Of a stretch of 64,000 bases of DNA, positions 45,491 through 57,180 are shown piece after piece. The DNA lies in contig SKCR01038892.1 of NCBI GenBank assembly GCA_019454045.1, positions 1 through 64,000 of the forward strand. Reading direction: 5' to 3'. The stretch's first letter is position 1. Each line of letters starts with the position of its first letter. The notes beneath the pieces were generated by a model. It was not told the DNA's origin. It saw only the letters and a program-made list of their open reading frames with translations, and ran no database searches. Position numbers and translations under genes: made by a program. Origin of the DNA: Zanthoxylum bungeanum (Eukaryota > Streptophyta > Magnoliopsida > Sapindales > Rutaceae).

Positions 45491-45900
45491 ATGAGTGCCA
45501 CTACACATACCTGCTAAACACAGTCTTACTGGAAACAGCCTCTGAACAACATGAATCTAACCCTCCCAAGCTGGACCTGATCCCAAATAACCTTAAAAAG
45601 AGGAAAAAAATAGTTATTGCTCACCAGAAGATGATCCCTGGAAATTTAAATTGGAGGTTGAGCCACTTTTTCCATATATACAGCCTAAAATTTCAACAAT
45701 CACCAGACCCTGGGGGATCCATGGATAAAATGCCACAGTCAGACAAAAATTCATTTTCATGTCTTAATCACATGTGGATAACGAAGAAGAAAGAACATGG
45801 GAATACCTGGCCCGCTACATGGAAGCCACCATGACCACTTGTGTGATTGCGTCTGGCTGAAGACGTTAAACTTAGCGCTAGCGGGGAGGCAACCATTGTA
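45491..45900 (+). pseudogene. Athila-like pol, deleted remnant
   Basis: Only the lead-in to reverse transcriptase (45490-45700) and the tail of pol near 45845-45895 (CVWLKTLNLALAGRQPLYLH, the GGGAGGCAACC phrase common at the end of Athila pol) can be matched. RT, RNase H and integrase are gone, a deletion of about 3 kb by comparison with the lineage's usual length. Confidence 0.65.
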
Positions 45901-47182
45901 TCTGCATTTATTTTACTTTCTTTTATTTTATTTGATTTTTTTTTATTTTCTTCACTTTAGTTTTATTTTATTTTGTGCTAATTGCATGTTTATTATTTGC
46001 ATGAGTATTCACGCAGGTGTTAGCGTAATCCACGCAGCTCACACAACCAAAGTCTCACCAGCAGGAGCCTGATCAACTCAATGTCAGGTAGTGTTGTTCC
46101 TCACTATTTTTTCTTTATATTTTCTTACACTGAGGACAATGCAAGTTTTAAGTGTGGGGGTGTATGCAAGTAATGTACCTGTTATAAAAATAATAATAAT
46201 ATTATTATTAATTAGTTTTTAGTCCTTAATAGTAAAGCATAAGTCCAATGATGAGTATTGTTTGCTTTAGGATGAAACCTTAGAAACGATAAGTTCTTTA
46301 ATGTACTTTTATCTGATGTCTTGAGTAGTTGATCTAGGTTAGACTCATAAGCACTTAACTATAGGTTTTTAGCAGTGAAAACCTATGTAGTTGGCAAAGT
46401 GACCAGTTGAAGAAAATTGAATGTCGATGAATGACCGTTTGCTTAGATGTCTATCTTGATTTGCTAGTGTTATGATGTATGGTATGGTTAAAAACAAAAA
46501 ATAAATAAATAAAAAAGAAATTAAAACACCTATAACCGATAAGCGTGAAGCTACCCATGGGCGAGTGTTAGGACCACCATGAGGAGAAATGCTACCTTAA
46601 AGGGTAGGAGTGTTGAAATAAAAAAAATTGAAAAAGAAAGAAAAAAAATACCATACCATACTGAGCAAAGAAATGCAATTACAGAGCGCATTTGAGATAT
46701 TTATGTTGGTTTGACCCATCAGATCCCAATTTTTAAACGAAATCATTGAGTTGGCTTACCTAGGAGTCAAGCTGTGAATGAACCTTTACACACACACACT
46801 ATGAGTCTGGCATAGATGATTTATTCAAGGACTTGGATTCGAGTTGCATTGAGTACTTTAAATATTCTCTAATTTCATTACTAGGCATTCTTTGAGGATA
46901 AGAATATGAGTAACTATTGGGACTATTCCATTTTGTTTTTGCGTGATCGCATGTTTTGAATGACGTTTGTGGGTGTCGTCACTACAAGCCCTAACGAGAC
47001 TATAACTCGTCCACTAGGGCCGCCTAGGGGTTTAAAGGCTTATTGCATACGCTAAATGCAATCGTGATCCCTACGAAAGTGGCTTAGATAGTTTTTATTT
47101 ATTTATTTTTAATTTAGTTTAGTTCATATTTTATTTTTACGCTTGAATTGCTAAGGACTAGCAATAAGTTGGTTAGGGATTG
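45901..47182 (+). other. Athila-like 3' non-coding region
   Basis: It contains TTTAAGTGTGGGGGTGT at about 46148, a phrase typical just after pol in Athila-lineage elements. It continues with text shared, inverted, with 31496-32300 and 40495-41125. No envelope-like ORF is seen. A (CA)n run lies at about 46790. Confidence 0.65.
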
Positions 47183-47399
47183 TGATAAGTGCATGAAAAT
47201 GTACTTTGAACATCGCTAATTTGGCTTGATTATCAAGTATTTAATCTTAAGTATAGTTTATTTTATGTTTTGTTATTAGGAAGAAATTGAACATGAAGAT
47301 TGGAGCAATTGTACATGTTTCGGGACCTTACGGACACATCGGAAGCACGCGGGAATAGCTCAATCACAGAATCGGTGAAACCAGAGAAAAGCATTGCTG

Positions 47400-47499
47400 C
47401 CGCGGTGCCTACTTTCTAGCACCGCGGTGCCTCCTCTTAATGCATGCATACAAAACTCCCTAGAGTTGGACGCCGCAATGCCATTTTCTGGCATTGCGG
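47400..47499 (+). promoter_or_regulatory. Two GC-rich hairpins upstream of the LTR TATA box
   Basis: 47400-47427: stem CCGCGGTGC / GCACCGCGG around a 10-base loop. 47473-47499: stem CCGCAATGCCA / TGGCATTGCGG, 11 bp, around TTTTC. They stand out in AT-rich surroundings. Confidence 0.7.
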
Positions 47500-47566
47500 T
47501 GCCCCGGCAAAGACCCAGAAGCTTAATTCAGTCGTGTTTTATGCGCATAAGGACTCCAGGACTTCC

Positions 47567-47575
47567 CTATATAAA
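47567..47575 (+). promoter_or_regulatory. TATA box of the Athila-like LTR
   Basis: CTATATAAA, about 385 bp into the LTR and followed by a purine-rich leader. Confidence 0.65.
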
Positions 47576-48392
47576 CCCAAGTCCGTCCAAAATCCTAAAA
47601 TAAGAAAGGAAAGAAACAAAAAGAGTGGAAATCATAAATTTGAGAGAGAAGAACGAGGAAGCTTCAAATCGGATAGGATGTCGCTCTCATCTCTTCAGAC
47701 TTTGTCTTTATTCTCTATTGAGAACTAATCTCCTAGGTAAAGCTAAGGATGAACTCTTGTAATTAAGTTCTTATATTCATATTTTTGATCCTTGAATACT
47801 CTTCAATGTTTAATATAATTGATGATTTGTTATTCTTTATTATCTTTTGATTATGAACCCAGAGATTGTGTTTTACCAATTTGCATATAGGAATAGTCAT
47901 GCTTCTTCTATGTATGATTGGGAAACCCAGTTGTGACTAGTTATGTTGTTTTATGAGTTCATCTTTTGCTGTAGTATTGCCTGTGGGTATATTATCGACG
48001 TTAGATAGGTCATAACGCTAACATAGTGTGTTGTTAACATAGAGAAAATAATTCATCGATTACCTTAGAATTTAATATGTTTTTGATTGAAATATCTTTT
48101 GATTGTTGGTTTGGGATGTGAAACCTTCAATTGAGTAATAAAAGGAATAAATGACTGAATATAGGGATTTGATACAAGGGGGATTCCCGACGCTTTACTG
48201 TTTCTCTCTACTGATAACCTTTATGTGTTTTTCGTAATCTTTAATTTACATTACCAATTCAATATTTCTCTTTAATTAAGTTATTGCTGACATTTTGTTT
48301 AAGTGAATTAGTTCCTTGTAACCATCTCTCTAAGGAATCGACAACCGAACTATACTGCGATAACCGCAAGTACTTTTTGGTAGTAATCAAAT

Positions 48393-48620
48393 TTTGACCG
48401 CGGCGTCGGTGTTTTTCTCTAGTTTCACCGATTCTATAATTCAGCCCTTCCCGTGTGCTTCCGATGCGTCCGTAAGGTCCCGAAACATGTACAATTCCTC
48501 CAATCTTCATGTTCCATTGCTTCCTAATAACAAGACATAAAATAAACTATAATTAAGATTAAATACTTGATAATCAAGCCGAATTAGTGATTTTAAAAGT
48601 ACATTTTCATGCACTTATCA
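48393..48620 (-). repeat. Inverted copy of the Athila-like LTR start
   Basis: This is the reverse complement of about 47183-47412 with scattered changes, ending GCATGCACTTATCA-like text at 48620 (CATGCACTTATCA). It meets the end of the plus-strand LTR at 48388, so the pair forms a large inverted repeat with arms of about 225 bp around about 980 bp. Confidence 0.8.
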
Positions 48621-48905
48621 CTGAGTACCAGGTTTCCGCATCTAGCAAGGCCTTACTAGTATAGTATATCGGTCGCTAAATTTTGTCTACTTTCGGAATT
48701 AATACCGAGCTTACATCATATTCAGAAACAGCTAAGTACAAGTATAAAGTCTCACCCGGAATTGGCTTAGCCAGAAGTGAAGGCCAGGTCAAGTATTCCT
48801 TGAGCTGTTGGAATGTGTCCTCATACTCGCTCATCCAGTTGACTTATTTCTTTACCTTCTTGATTAGCTGGAAGAAGGTATTACACTTATCGGTGGCCTT
48901 GGAGA
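48621..48905 (-). pseudogene. Gypsy G RNase H
   Basis: On the minus strand: FQQLKEYL, then PIPGETLYLYLAVSEYDVSS and PIYYTSKALLDAETWYS, cut at 48621 by the Athila-like inverted LTR. The phrase YLAVSxxAVSxVLxRE...RPIYYxSKxLxxAETRYS is the plant gypsy RNase H pattern. Several stops. Confidence 0.8.
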
Positions 48906-49712
48906 TGAATTAATTGAGCGCCACCACCCGACCAGTTAGGCTTTGCATCTCCTTTACCATCCTCGAAGGTTCCAGATCTAGCACTGCTATTATTTTATAA
49001 GGATTTTCTTTGATTCCCCTTGCGCTGAGCATATATCCCAAGAATTTTCCCGAATACACCCCGAAGGCACATTTGTCTCGTTTCAACCTCATATTGTACT
49101 TTCTCAGAAGCTCAAACGCCCTCTGAGATTGCCCAGATGGTCCTCGAGTTTGACAGTCATTGTGATCATGTCGTCGATATAGACCTGTATTGTATTGCCA
49201 ATTAGTGGCTTGAAGACCTTGTTCACCAACCTATGACATGTGGTCTCGGCATTCTTCAGTCTGAACGGCATTACTTTATAGCAATACAACCCTTGGTCGG
49301 TGATAAATGTTGTCTTCTCCTCATCCTTAGGATGCATTCTTACCTGATTGTACCCCTGAGAAGGCATCCATAAAGATGAGCAGCCCATAATAGGCTGTCA
49401 AGTCCACCAACTAGTCTATCTTTAGAAGTGGGAAGCTATCTTTCAGGTAGGCCTTGTTCAAATCAGAGAAATCCACGCACATTATCCACTTCCCACTGAC
49501 CTTCTTTACCAAGACCACATTCGATACCCATTCTGGATACTTGACCTCCCAGATAAACTCGGCCTTCATCAATCTTTCAACCTCTGCCTAGATCACCTTA
49601 TATCGCTTTTGGTTGAAAATCCTCCTTTTTTGCTTTACCGGTTTATGGCACGCTCTATCGCTAGGCGATGACTGTTGACCCATGGATCAATCTCAAGCAT
49701 GTCTTATTGGCC
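48906..49712 (-). pseudogene. Gypsy G reverse transcriptase
   Basis: Minus-strand reads: 49388-49104 gives GYNQVRMHPKDEEKTTFITD, GLYCYKVMPFRLKNAETTCH and VYIDDMITMTVKLEDHLGNL. 49092-48910 gives KCAFGVYSGKFLGYMLSARG. These are the standard blocks GYxQIxMxPxDxEKTxFxT, YCYxxMPFGLKNAxATYQR, YVDDMxVKS and KCxFGVxxGKFLGxxVSxRGI. The YIDDM core is kept, but VKS has become TMT and stops interrupt. Upstream (49400-49700) the frame is broken. Confidence 0.85.
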
Positions 49713-50592
49713 CTACGAAAAGACATTCACGTACTCCTTCAAAAAATATAACATCTCCTTCCTCAAATTTGGCTCCAGCCCGACCCCGACATTAATCATA
49801 TTCCTAAGGCCGAAAAGCTCCAGTAGCTTTAGTTCTTCACTTGCCCCTAGCTGAGCAAATTCCTCAGATCGGGGATCGGTTGACTCCACTTTTGTCGCTT
49901 CATCCTCTCTTTCTTTCCTCTCCGCCTTCACTTCTCTAATGCATGGAGTCTCTCTCGAAACGGCAACAAAGCAACTCCTAGTCACTTTCCAGCTTCCAAA
50001 AACTACCCCGACTCCTTCTCTAGTCGGGAATTTCAGCTTCAAGTAATAACTTGACATTAATGCCCTCGACTTTATCATGAAGGGTCTTCCCAAAATCACC
50101 TGATAGTTGTTTAATAATTCTAATATGGTGAAGTCCATCATAATAACTCCGGAATAGGGGCTATCCAACGTTCATCGTAAGTTGAACCCGACCCAGTGGA
50201 ACTACAAATGCTCCCCCAAACCCATACAGCGGTGTATCGTCCTGAAGTAAAGTAGTGAACTCCATCCCCAAGCTATCCAAGGCTTCTTTGAATGTGATTA
50301 TCAATGCTTTATCATGTGGATATCTAAGGCATTGAGCGTCTACTTCAATGAACATTATTGGCATCGACCTTGTTTTATGTATCTTGGGACTTCTTTCCGT
50401 AGCAATTACTTCGATTTCGGTGGGCCGACAATAATTCTTTCTTGCCCGGCTCGAATCCTTGGACAAAGTCCTTCCCTCTGCTAGTGTGAAAATTGACCTT
50501 TGCTTTTTTCGCTGTCGGATCCTCATAGCCTTGTGGTCAATACACTCTTTCAAGTAGTCGTTCCTTACCAGATCCTCAACTTCTTCCTGCAA
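49713..50592 (-). pseudogene. Gypsy G protease region
   Basis: 50592-50161 begins MQEEVEDLVRNDYLKECID (continuing from the zinc knuckle). It then has LRYPHDKALIITFKEALDSL and PLYGFGGAFVVPLGRVQLTM, where the expected catalytic block (VLVDNGSSAD) has been lost or altered. 50168-49713 continues FTILELLNNYQVILGRPFM and later the lead into RT. The LxGFGG and AILGRPxL flanks are typical for Tat-like gypsy protease. Confidence 0.75.
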
Positions 50593-50919
50593 GTCCTAAC
50601 ATCTTTCTATAGTATTCCCTTTCACATTATAGTGCGCACAATAGGCCTTGTGATCTCTCTTCTCAACTGGGAATCTCCTTGGGTCGGGCTCAGTCAGTGG
50701 GCCCATATCTTGAATCTCCCGAGCTATTTGAGCCAACGGTCTGTTTAAGGTGGTGTACATCGTTCTTCCGGTAAAATAAGCAACCTTGACCGGGTGCTGC
50801 TCTTCGGGCGTTAGATTTCCTTAAGTTATCGGCCTAAAGTCATTTTGCCTTGGGGCCGGTCCTCTCTGGTTCCTGCTGGTATCACGCCGATTCTCTTGCC
50901 TTGACGCTTTTAGTACTCA
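50593..50919 (-). pseudogene. Gypsy G gag tail with zinc knuckle
   Basis: Around 50595-50640 the minus strand reads YCAHYNVKGNTIERC, the CX2HX4GHX4C knuckle with its GH changed to GN. The stretch up to 50919 is the Arg/Pro-rich end of gag with stops. Confidence 0.65.
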
Positions 50920-51188
50920 AGTAGCTCCTCCTCGGGCTACCTTCTCCTCTTCTTCCATCAACACAAATTTCCTTGTCTGTTCTAGGGTCACGGCATAGTC
51001 CGATACCTCATGGATCCTTAGGTAATACCATAAATTTCTGACCCTTATAGCTCCTTTAAAACTCTTCAGTGCCTCCAGAGACTCATACGCCACGACCTCC
51101 AGTACCAAGTTGTGGTATCTGTTAACAAAGTTCTTCAAGATCTCGTCATATCTCCGCTTCATCATCTTTAACGACCAAACCATCTTCT
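50917..51188 (-). pseudogene. Gypsy G gag, 3' half of the capsid domain
   Basis: Reads MKRRYDEILKNFVNRYHNLV, then EALKSFKGAIRV and SDYAVTLEQTRKFVLMEEE. This is the late capsid domain (xESLRxYxxRFNxE...AFxxGLxxxxFxxSLxxxxPxTxxELLxRAxKYIxxEE). It is cut at 51188 by Copia A and continues at 61727. Confidence 0.75.
51184..51188. other. Target-site duplication CTTCT, left copy
   Basis: CTTCT stands directly before the Copia A 5' LTR and directly after the Copia A right end (61722-61726). Gypsy G gag runs on both sides. Confidence 0.9.
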
Positions 51189-52937
51189 TGTTGGACAATT
51201 ATGACCCATAGCGTCACTATTTGTACAGATCATGGTGTTGTTGTACAAATTAACTATGTGACAAAGGAGATTGCACTCTTATCATTTGTGATTAGATCAC
51301 CTAAATGTATAAATGATGAGAGGTCCTTATGATTTGTTCCTGGACCGAGAATGATATGAGACAGTATCAGTCCACGAAAGATAAATCATTAAATATCCCT
51401 AGTCAGAGTATTATCGAGATTGGACATCGATAAATACGTAAAAGACTAGTACTACACTTGTGCGCGTTGTGAGGGCACAACGACATAGTTCTCATATATT
51501 TGGGTATGTGATACTCATGCAAGTGTAATAGGAGGTTGTGTTTTACCGATGGTACGGGAAACAGCTTCGCTCTGGATAGACCCCCTCGGAAATCCATTGG
51601 TAGTATGACTATGTGTCTATGGAAGTCCGAAATCAAGGTAGGTGTATTTGGTCTTAACCTGAGACTTGCACCGCTAATACTTACGACGACAATCAATATA
51701 CTTTGGTTGCGGTCGTCCAGGGCTTTAACAGGTTCTGTGTACGCCAATGCTGGGTATATTGAGAATCGTAGTGTGTTGGGTGTGATGTCAAGACGGAAGT
51801 GTCACTTGTCCACTCCGGTCATATGGAGATGATGGTCACGTAGGATACGGTACTAGTACTCTTAAGTACTGCAGTCATCGGGATAAAATGACAAGGTCAT
51901 GTTTATCCGATTATAGAGACTAGTACCAGACATCTGACATGTGCTTCGTACGGGGCAGACACAATTCCAGCCCCAGGCCTAGCACGTGATCATTCGATAA
52001 TGGACAGAAATACGCAATACTACGTATACTACGCCTGATATAGATAATTTATTCCTGTAAGGATATTTCCGGAGAATTTGGTAGGCATGGCACTTTGCTA
52101 GAGGCCCATGCCAGTCTTGTAAATCGATAAAAAACGTAGTACGAGGGGTACTTACGTGTTCGAATAGTCCGACGACCAAATTTATTGCCAACATATCTGG
52201 GGATCTTATGGGTCGCTTCCCAAAGATTCACCGATGACGTATGACTCGCACTCTAAATTAATATGGGATTAATTGCGGAGATATTTTATCTGGGATAAAA
52301 TATCATTAAAAGAGAGATAACGATTAATTTGGAATGAATCGATTAATTAATATATTCGATATATTAAACGAAATTGGATTTCGATGCGGAATTAAAATTA
52401 GATTTTAATTCGGGCGAACGAATTAATTTAGAATTAATTCGTTAGTGACGTGAATAGTGATTTCGCTAGGCGTAATCATTTAATTACGACGCAACGGAAA
52501 ATTCGTTAATTTGGAATTAGCGAACCCGAGCCCGAGATTATTTGCGAGCGCATTCGCATTTCGAATTAGAATGCGGCACGCAAGTCAAATCAAGCATCAA
52601 ATCGCTAGTCGAATCTAGCGTCATATCAAGCGTCAAATCATGTCACTTAGAGTGATGTGACCATTGATTGATTGATGGTAGTTGTTGGGGTAGTTGGAAA
52701 GTTTTGCCTTTGACCTTTTGGAACCAAAAAGTGGTAAATCAATTAATTTATTTTTGGAAAATATATAAGTGTATGATATACATTTTTCCAACTAATCTAA
52801 CACAATCTCTCTTTCTCTCTACAATTCACGCCCAAGGGGCTGTAAAAATGCTCACTGGTTTTGTTCAAAACCGAGCGCAATGGGAAGCACAAAAGTGGGA
52901 TTTTGTGGCAAAATCACAAGTTTAGTATAAACCAAGA
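51189..52937 (+). repeat. Copia A 5' LTR
   Basis: Starts TGTTGGACAATTATGACC; the end is worn (AAACCAAGA instead of AAACCAACA). Length 1749 bp. Relative to the copy at 58581-60565 it lacks about 260 bp just before the end. In the first 400 bp or so I count about a dozen differences from the 3' copy. Hairpin cluster at about 52256-52520. Confidence 0.88.
52256..52520 (+). promoter_or_regulatory. Hairpin cluster in the Copia A 5' LTR
   Basis: Same series as at 2456-2675. TTTTATC/TGG/GATAAAA lies at about 52285-52300, GAAAT/TGG/ATTTC at about 52370-52382, and long stems around TAG at about 52390 and 52429. Confidence 0.72.
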
Positions 52938-52938
52938 A

Positions 52939-52955
52939 TGGCATCTAGAGCAAGG
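52939..52955 (+). other. Primer binding site of Copia A
   Basis: TGGCATCTAGAGCAAGG is a diverged form of TGGTATCAGAGC. The repeat at 60567 reads TGGCATTTAGAGCAAGG. Confidence 0.75.
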
Positions 52956-55260
52956 TTTGAGCATGAAAAAGTTTTGGCTTGAAATTTGGGTTAAATCATT
53001 TTGAGCATTATTTTGTGAAATTGGATGAATTAATATGTTTAAATGTGTTTTAATTTAAAATTGATTGGATCAATTTAAATAAAAGTTGTTTGGAACATTT
53101 TTCCCAAAATATTTGGTGTTGGCCGAATACAACTAGCCCTTATAGTCTTGGAATTTTTTATTTTTTATTCATTGGATGAATTGCAAATCATTCGGGAATG
53201 TTGATTTATGTCGATTGTGGATTTAATTGGATTGAAACCAAATCAGATATAAATTTCCCGCCATTGCCGAGACTTTAAGCATGTAAAATTGGGTTTGATT
53301 TTAATCAAAATGTGTTGGACATGTGATGATGAAAATGAGCATGATTAATTGTGTATATTGATGTTTTAGAATTGTTAATTTAGGTAATTAATCATGTTAT
53401 ACACTTTGGTAATTAAATTGGGAATTTGGAATTTTATGATTTAATTATTTTGGGCCTATTTTGTGAAAATGGGCTTAAGTGTTGTAATTGGGCTTGTTGG
53501 GATTTGTTGTATAAAGTTGGGTTTAGGCAAAATTGGTTGGATCCAATTGGGCCAAAAACCGCATCCATAAAGCCCAAATGCGGCTTAATGGACCTTTAAA
53601 GTTTAATTGGGCCTAATGGGCCAAAATTGATTTCTGGGCTTATGGGGTAATACCCGGATTGGATTTTGGTTATTCGGTTTGACCCGAGTTGACCAAAAGT
53701 CCACACCTTAAGAAATTAATTAAAAGCCCATTGGACTTGAATTAAATTGACAGTGGACGTTAATCGGGCTTTGAGACCTGTAACGATTAACTTTGGAATT
53801 TAAGTCTTAAAAGGTTTATTAATAAAGTGTAGTATTTAATTTGGAATTAAATAGCGAATTAGAATTGAATACTTATTAAATTGGATTTAATGATCTAGTT
53901 TAATTTAATTCGAGAATTCGTACTTTGAGTACTTATTCGCAAAATGAGTTTGACTCGAGCAAAATCAAATCGTTGTTTGAACATTGGATGGTCACTAATT
54001 ATCAGATTAATTAATTGGATTAGATTGATTGATAACATGCTTTTGTGAATACATGGTTGCGATGCATGAATAATGTATATCGGATGGATATTAGATGGGT
54101 GAGACAATTTTAGAAATTGTTGTAATAAATTTGATTTATTAATTGGACCTGCTTGTCCAGCCTTATTACCTCCTTATTCTTTGTATTCTCTTCTCACCTA
54201 TTCCCTTCAATGTAAATGAGGTTTCTTTAGAAGTGTAGTGTAACGGGTAAAAGTAATACATGTGCTAGCGGGAGAGAAAAATGGAGAGATTTGATCTAGG
54301 ATCAATGTGTAAAGTATCCATCCGCATATCATTATTATTTTTTTATACGCGCTTTATTATGTGTTTAGAATGCATGTTTAAGGGTGTATGATGATGAGAC
54401 CTTAACAAAGATAATAAATTGGTTGCCAATTTGCACTCGAAAAACCCTCGTAAAATATTAAGTGTATTTCCTTCCATTGAGTGATTCTCACTCAAGATCC
54501 GAGACTGGCATTGGCTTGTTGGCCAAAGTCAAGGCCTTTGTCCGTCGAGGATGTGTTTGAATCACGAAGGCTTTGTTCCATATTGGTGTCTTGTCCAAGT
54601 TGTGGTTTGTTGGCCAAAATCAAGACCACTTCTTGTCCATCGATATTGATTACGAAACTTTCCATGGTCAATGGGTCGCGCTTAACTGGGATCACTAAGT
54701 TTGTTGTGCCAAAGTCAAGGCTTAGTTGATTCAGAGGAAAAAGGTTAGGTAATACATTGGATGTATTGGCATATATAAGATATATGTTTCGGACTTGGAT
54801 GTCCCCCTACCGGATCTAGGAATCGGATTGGATCCAATCGATCTTAGAGATCTACCTAGTTAATTATCATACAATTTGTTGGCCAAAGTCAAGATTGTGT
54901 GATATTTAACGGGATCCTAGACCGGTAGGAAACACGGTTTCCTGAGTACTCGACAGAGGGTTAGAGGCTCGCCGAAAAATAGTGGGAGGCAAGAATTGAA
55001 TTTGCAATATTCGTTTAATTACTTGCCATACGCGCTCAAACAAATATCATTCGTCAAATAAATTAAATGTTAGTTGGACTAACATTTAAATGTTGTTTTT
55101 AATAAATAGTTGGACTATATTCAAACTATTCATTTATAGTTGATTTTATAATTGGATTATAGTAATCAATATAATTGATTTTAATCTATTAATTATAGTT
55201 GAGTAAATAGTTGGACTATTGTAATCATTATAATAAATAGTACCTAAATCGTTGATTAAA
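52956..55260 (+). other. Copia A untranslated leader
   Basis: AT-rich, about 2.3 kb, with many TTGGA/ATTGGGCC phrases; collinear with 21705-23404. The last part repeats AATAGTTGGACTAT with variations from 55080 to 55275. No supported gene. Confidence 0.7.
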
Positions 55261-56399
55261 TAGTTGGACTATTAAAATCAAGATAAAATTGAAAGATTGA
55301 CATTTAAAACATAATCCTAGGGAAAATGTATTTAAATGGTTTAATTTTCAAAATTGGGAATAAATTTCAGGATGGTCCTGGAAAAATAATAAGTTACTTT
55401 ATTTGATAAAATAACATATTATGCCTAAGCCCGGAGTTAAGCAAATAGTAGAACATAATCTTTGGAAGATTTATGTGGTGATAACTTTAGTGCTTAATCC
55501 ATTATATTTGTCAAGTAGACTCCTTAATTTCTGAATCAGAACTAAGGATTAGATCCTTAAAGTATGATAATGAAATTGAAGGATCTTCATAAATCTATCT
55601 TTAGATTTTAGAAGTACTAAATTGCAATAAATAACTCTTGGAGAGTTAATGATTATTCTCAAGCAGACAAAGTCAAAATTTGCAATAAGGCAAGTAGCGC
55701 AAGGCACACCTTACTTCGATATTCTAGAAACCCGAGGCTTGGCCAAAGGCTTCTGGAGTGTTGAAAGGGCAAAGGCAAAATCATTATAATCTTCTGGGAA
55801 GATAAAGGAAATATCCCAAAATGTCTGCATAAATTGTGATAAACGGGATCGCGGAAGCGTGACTACCGTTTGGACAAAGCAGACATGAAGGAATTGAAGA
55901 CGAGCAAGGCTCTGACTTCAAATATGTTTGTCATAAATATGTTCACTATTAGTAATAAAATTGGATTTTAAATACTTAGTGTGGTACATAAAACATATGT
56001 ATTGATGTTCAGAATCTGTTATGAACAGGATACTGACTTCAATTGAGATAAATCTGCGAATTGGAAACAGGACGAAAGTCGCTGTTTTAACCGTAGATAC
56101 CTAAGTTTAGGAACTACCCTTAGGGTGTGTACCTAAATTTGGAAACTGTTATAATGTAACTAGTTTGAATAAAAACATTATCTCTGTATCAGTGTTTAAA
56201 CCGCTGCAGGGTGAACCTTTATATTCCAGAACACTAAAGTGTTTTATTATATAAAGATGATATTGAGATAAACACATTGGATATGAATGACAGAATTTAT
56301 ATTTTGAATATAAATAAAATCTCAAACGTATAACATGACAAACAATAACTCAAACTGATTTGATCAGATGAAACTTAAAAGTGTAAATGTCATCTATCT
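55261..56399 (+). pseudogene. Copia A gag remnant
   Basis: This is the region where gag is expected. Weak matches only: around 55340-55380 the counterpart of the A2 gag start (FNxxNxEINFRMVLE), and around 55820-55880 a CINCDKRDRGSV read that may be the worn zinc knuckle. Stops are frequent, and I would not assign exact limits. Confidence 0.5.
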
Positions 56400-57180
56400 G
56401 TTAGCCCTAGTTCATAGTGAAGCAAGTGGGCCCATGTTTAGCTAGGCTAAAGGTAGATATGAATATTTCGTGACCTTTACGGATGTGGCATCGCGTTATG
56501 GTTATGTGTTTCTTTTGAAGAACACAGATCAGAAACTTTTACAATTTCGACACGAAATAGACAAGCAGATCGGCTAAAGTATTAAACTGTCACGGTAAGA
56601 CCGTAATGGAAAATACTTAAGCAATATGTTTCTAATATACTTGAAAGAGTATAATATTCTTTCAAATGAGGACTCCTCCCGGAACAAGTCAGTTTGACGG
56701 TGTGTCCGAACAGGATAAACCAAATTTTGTTGGACATGATAAGGTTAATCATGAGTCGCTCTGAGCTACCATTTCCTTTAATAGATACGCATAAACAGTG
56801 CAAGAACTTATTTAGAATAAGGTTCCATAAATATCTGTTTGACAGATATCATATTAGATATGAACAGGAAAGAAACCGGGTTTCACATTCCTGAAAATTT
56901 GGGATGCTATGCATTTGTTTGGATGATACCAAACTAAAACCCAAATTGGATAAGTGCCAATTGTAGGTTATCCTAGAGATACCATAAGTATAGTACTTAT
57001 ACATCTCACATGAGAACAATTAGATTGTTGCTCACCATGCGGTTTCCTGAGAGGAATACTGATATGCAGTGGTAAGTGGGAGGATAGTAAAACTCGATGA
57101 AAATCGGAGTGATACTATTCAAGGCACTGACTCTTAATGGAACACAAATAGTTCATCAAGGATGAAACTATTACCAATAA
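56400..57180 (+). pseudogene. Copia A integrase remnant
   Basis: At 56400-56525: LVHSEASGPMFS, then KGRYEYFVTFTDVASRYGYV, the copia integrase core (LxHxDVCGPMxxxAxGGYxYFxTFxDDxSRYGYVYL). The second catalytic Asp of TFTDD has become Val. At 56665-56710 TPPGTSQFDGVSE keeps the block before the catalytic Glu. Further on, 56930-56970 reads LDKCQLVGYPR, the downstream CxFVGYPxxxxGY block. Broken by stops. Confidence 0.78.

Larger units (their letters stand above)
47183..48388 (+). repeat. Athila-like LTR
   Basis: Starts TGATAAGTGCATGAAAATG and ends TTGGTAGTAATCA, about 1.2 kb. The TGATAAGTGC start and the ...CGACAACCG...GTAATCA end fit Athila-type LTRs. A TATA box is at 47567-47575 with two hairpins just upstream. 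It follows the Athila-like 3' region in the right orientation, but I see no matching target duplication. Confidence 0.7.
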
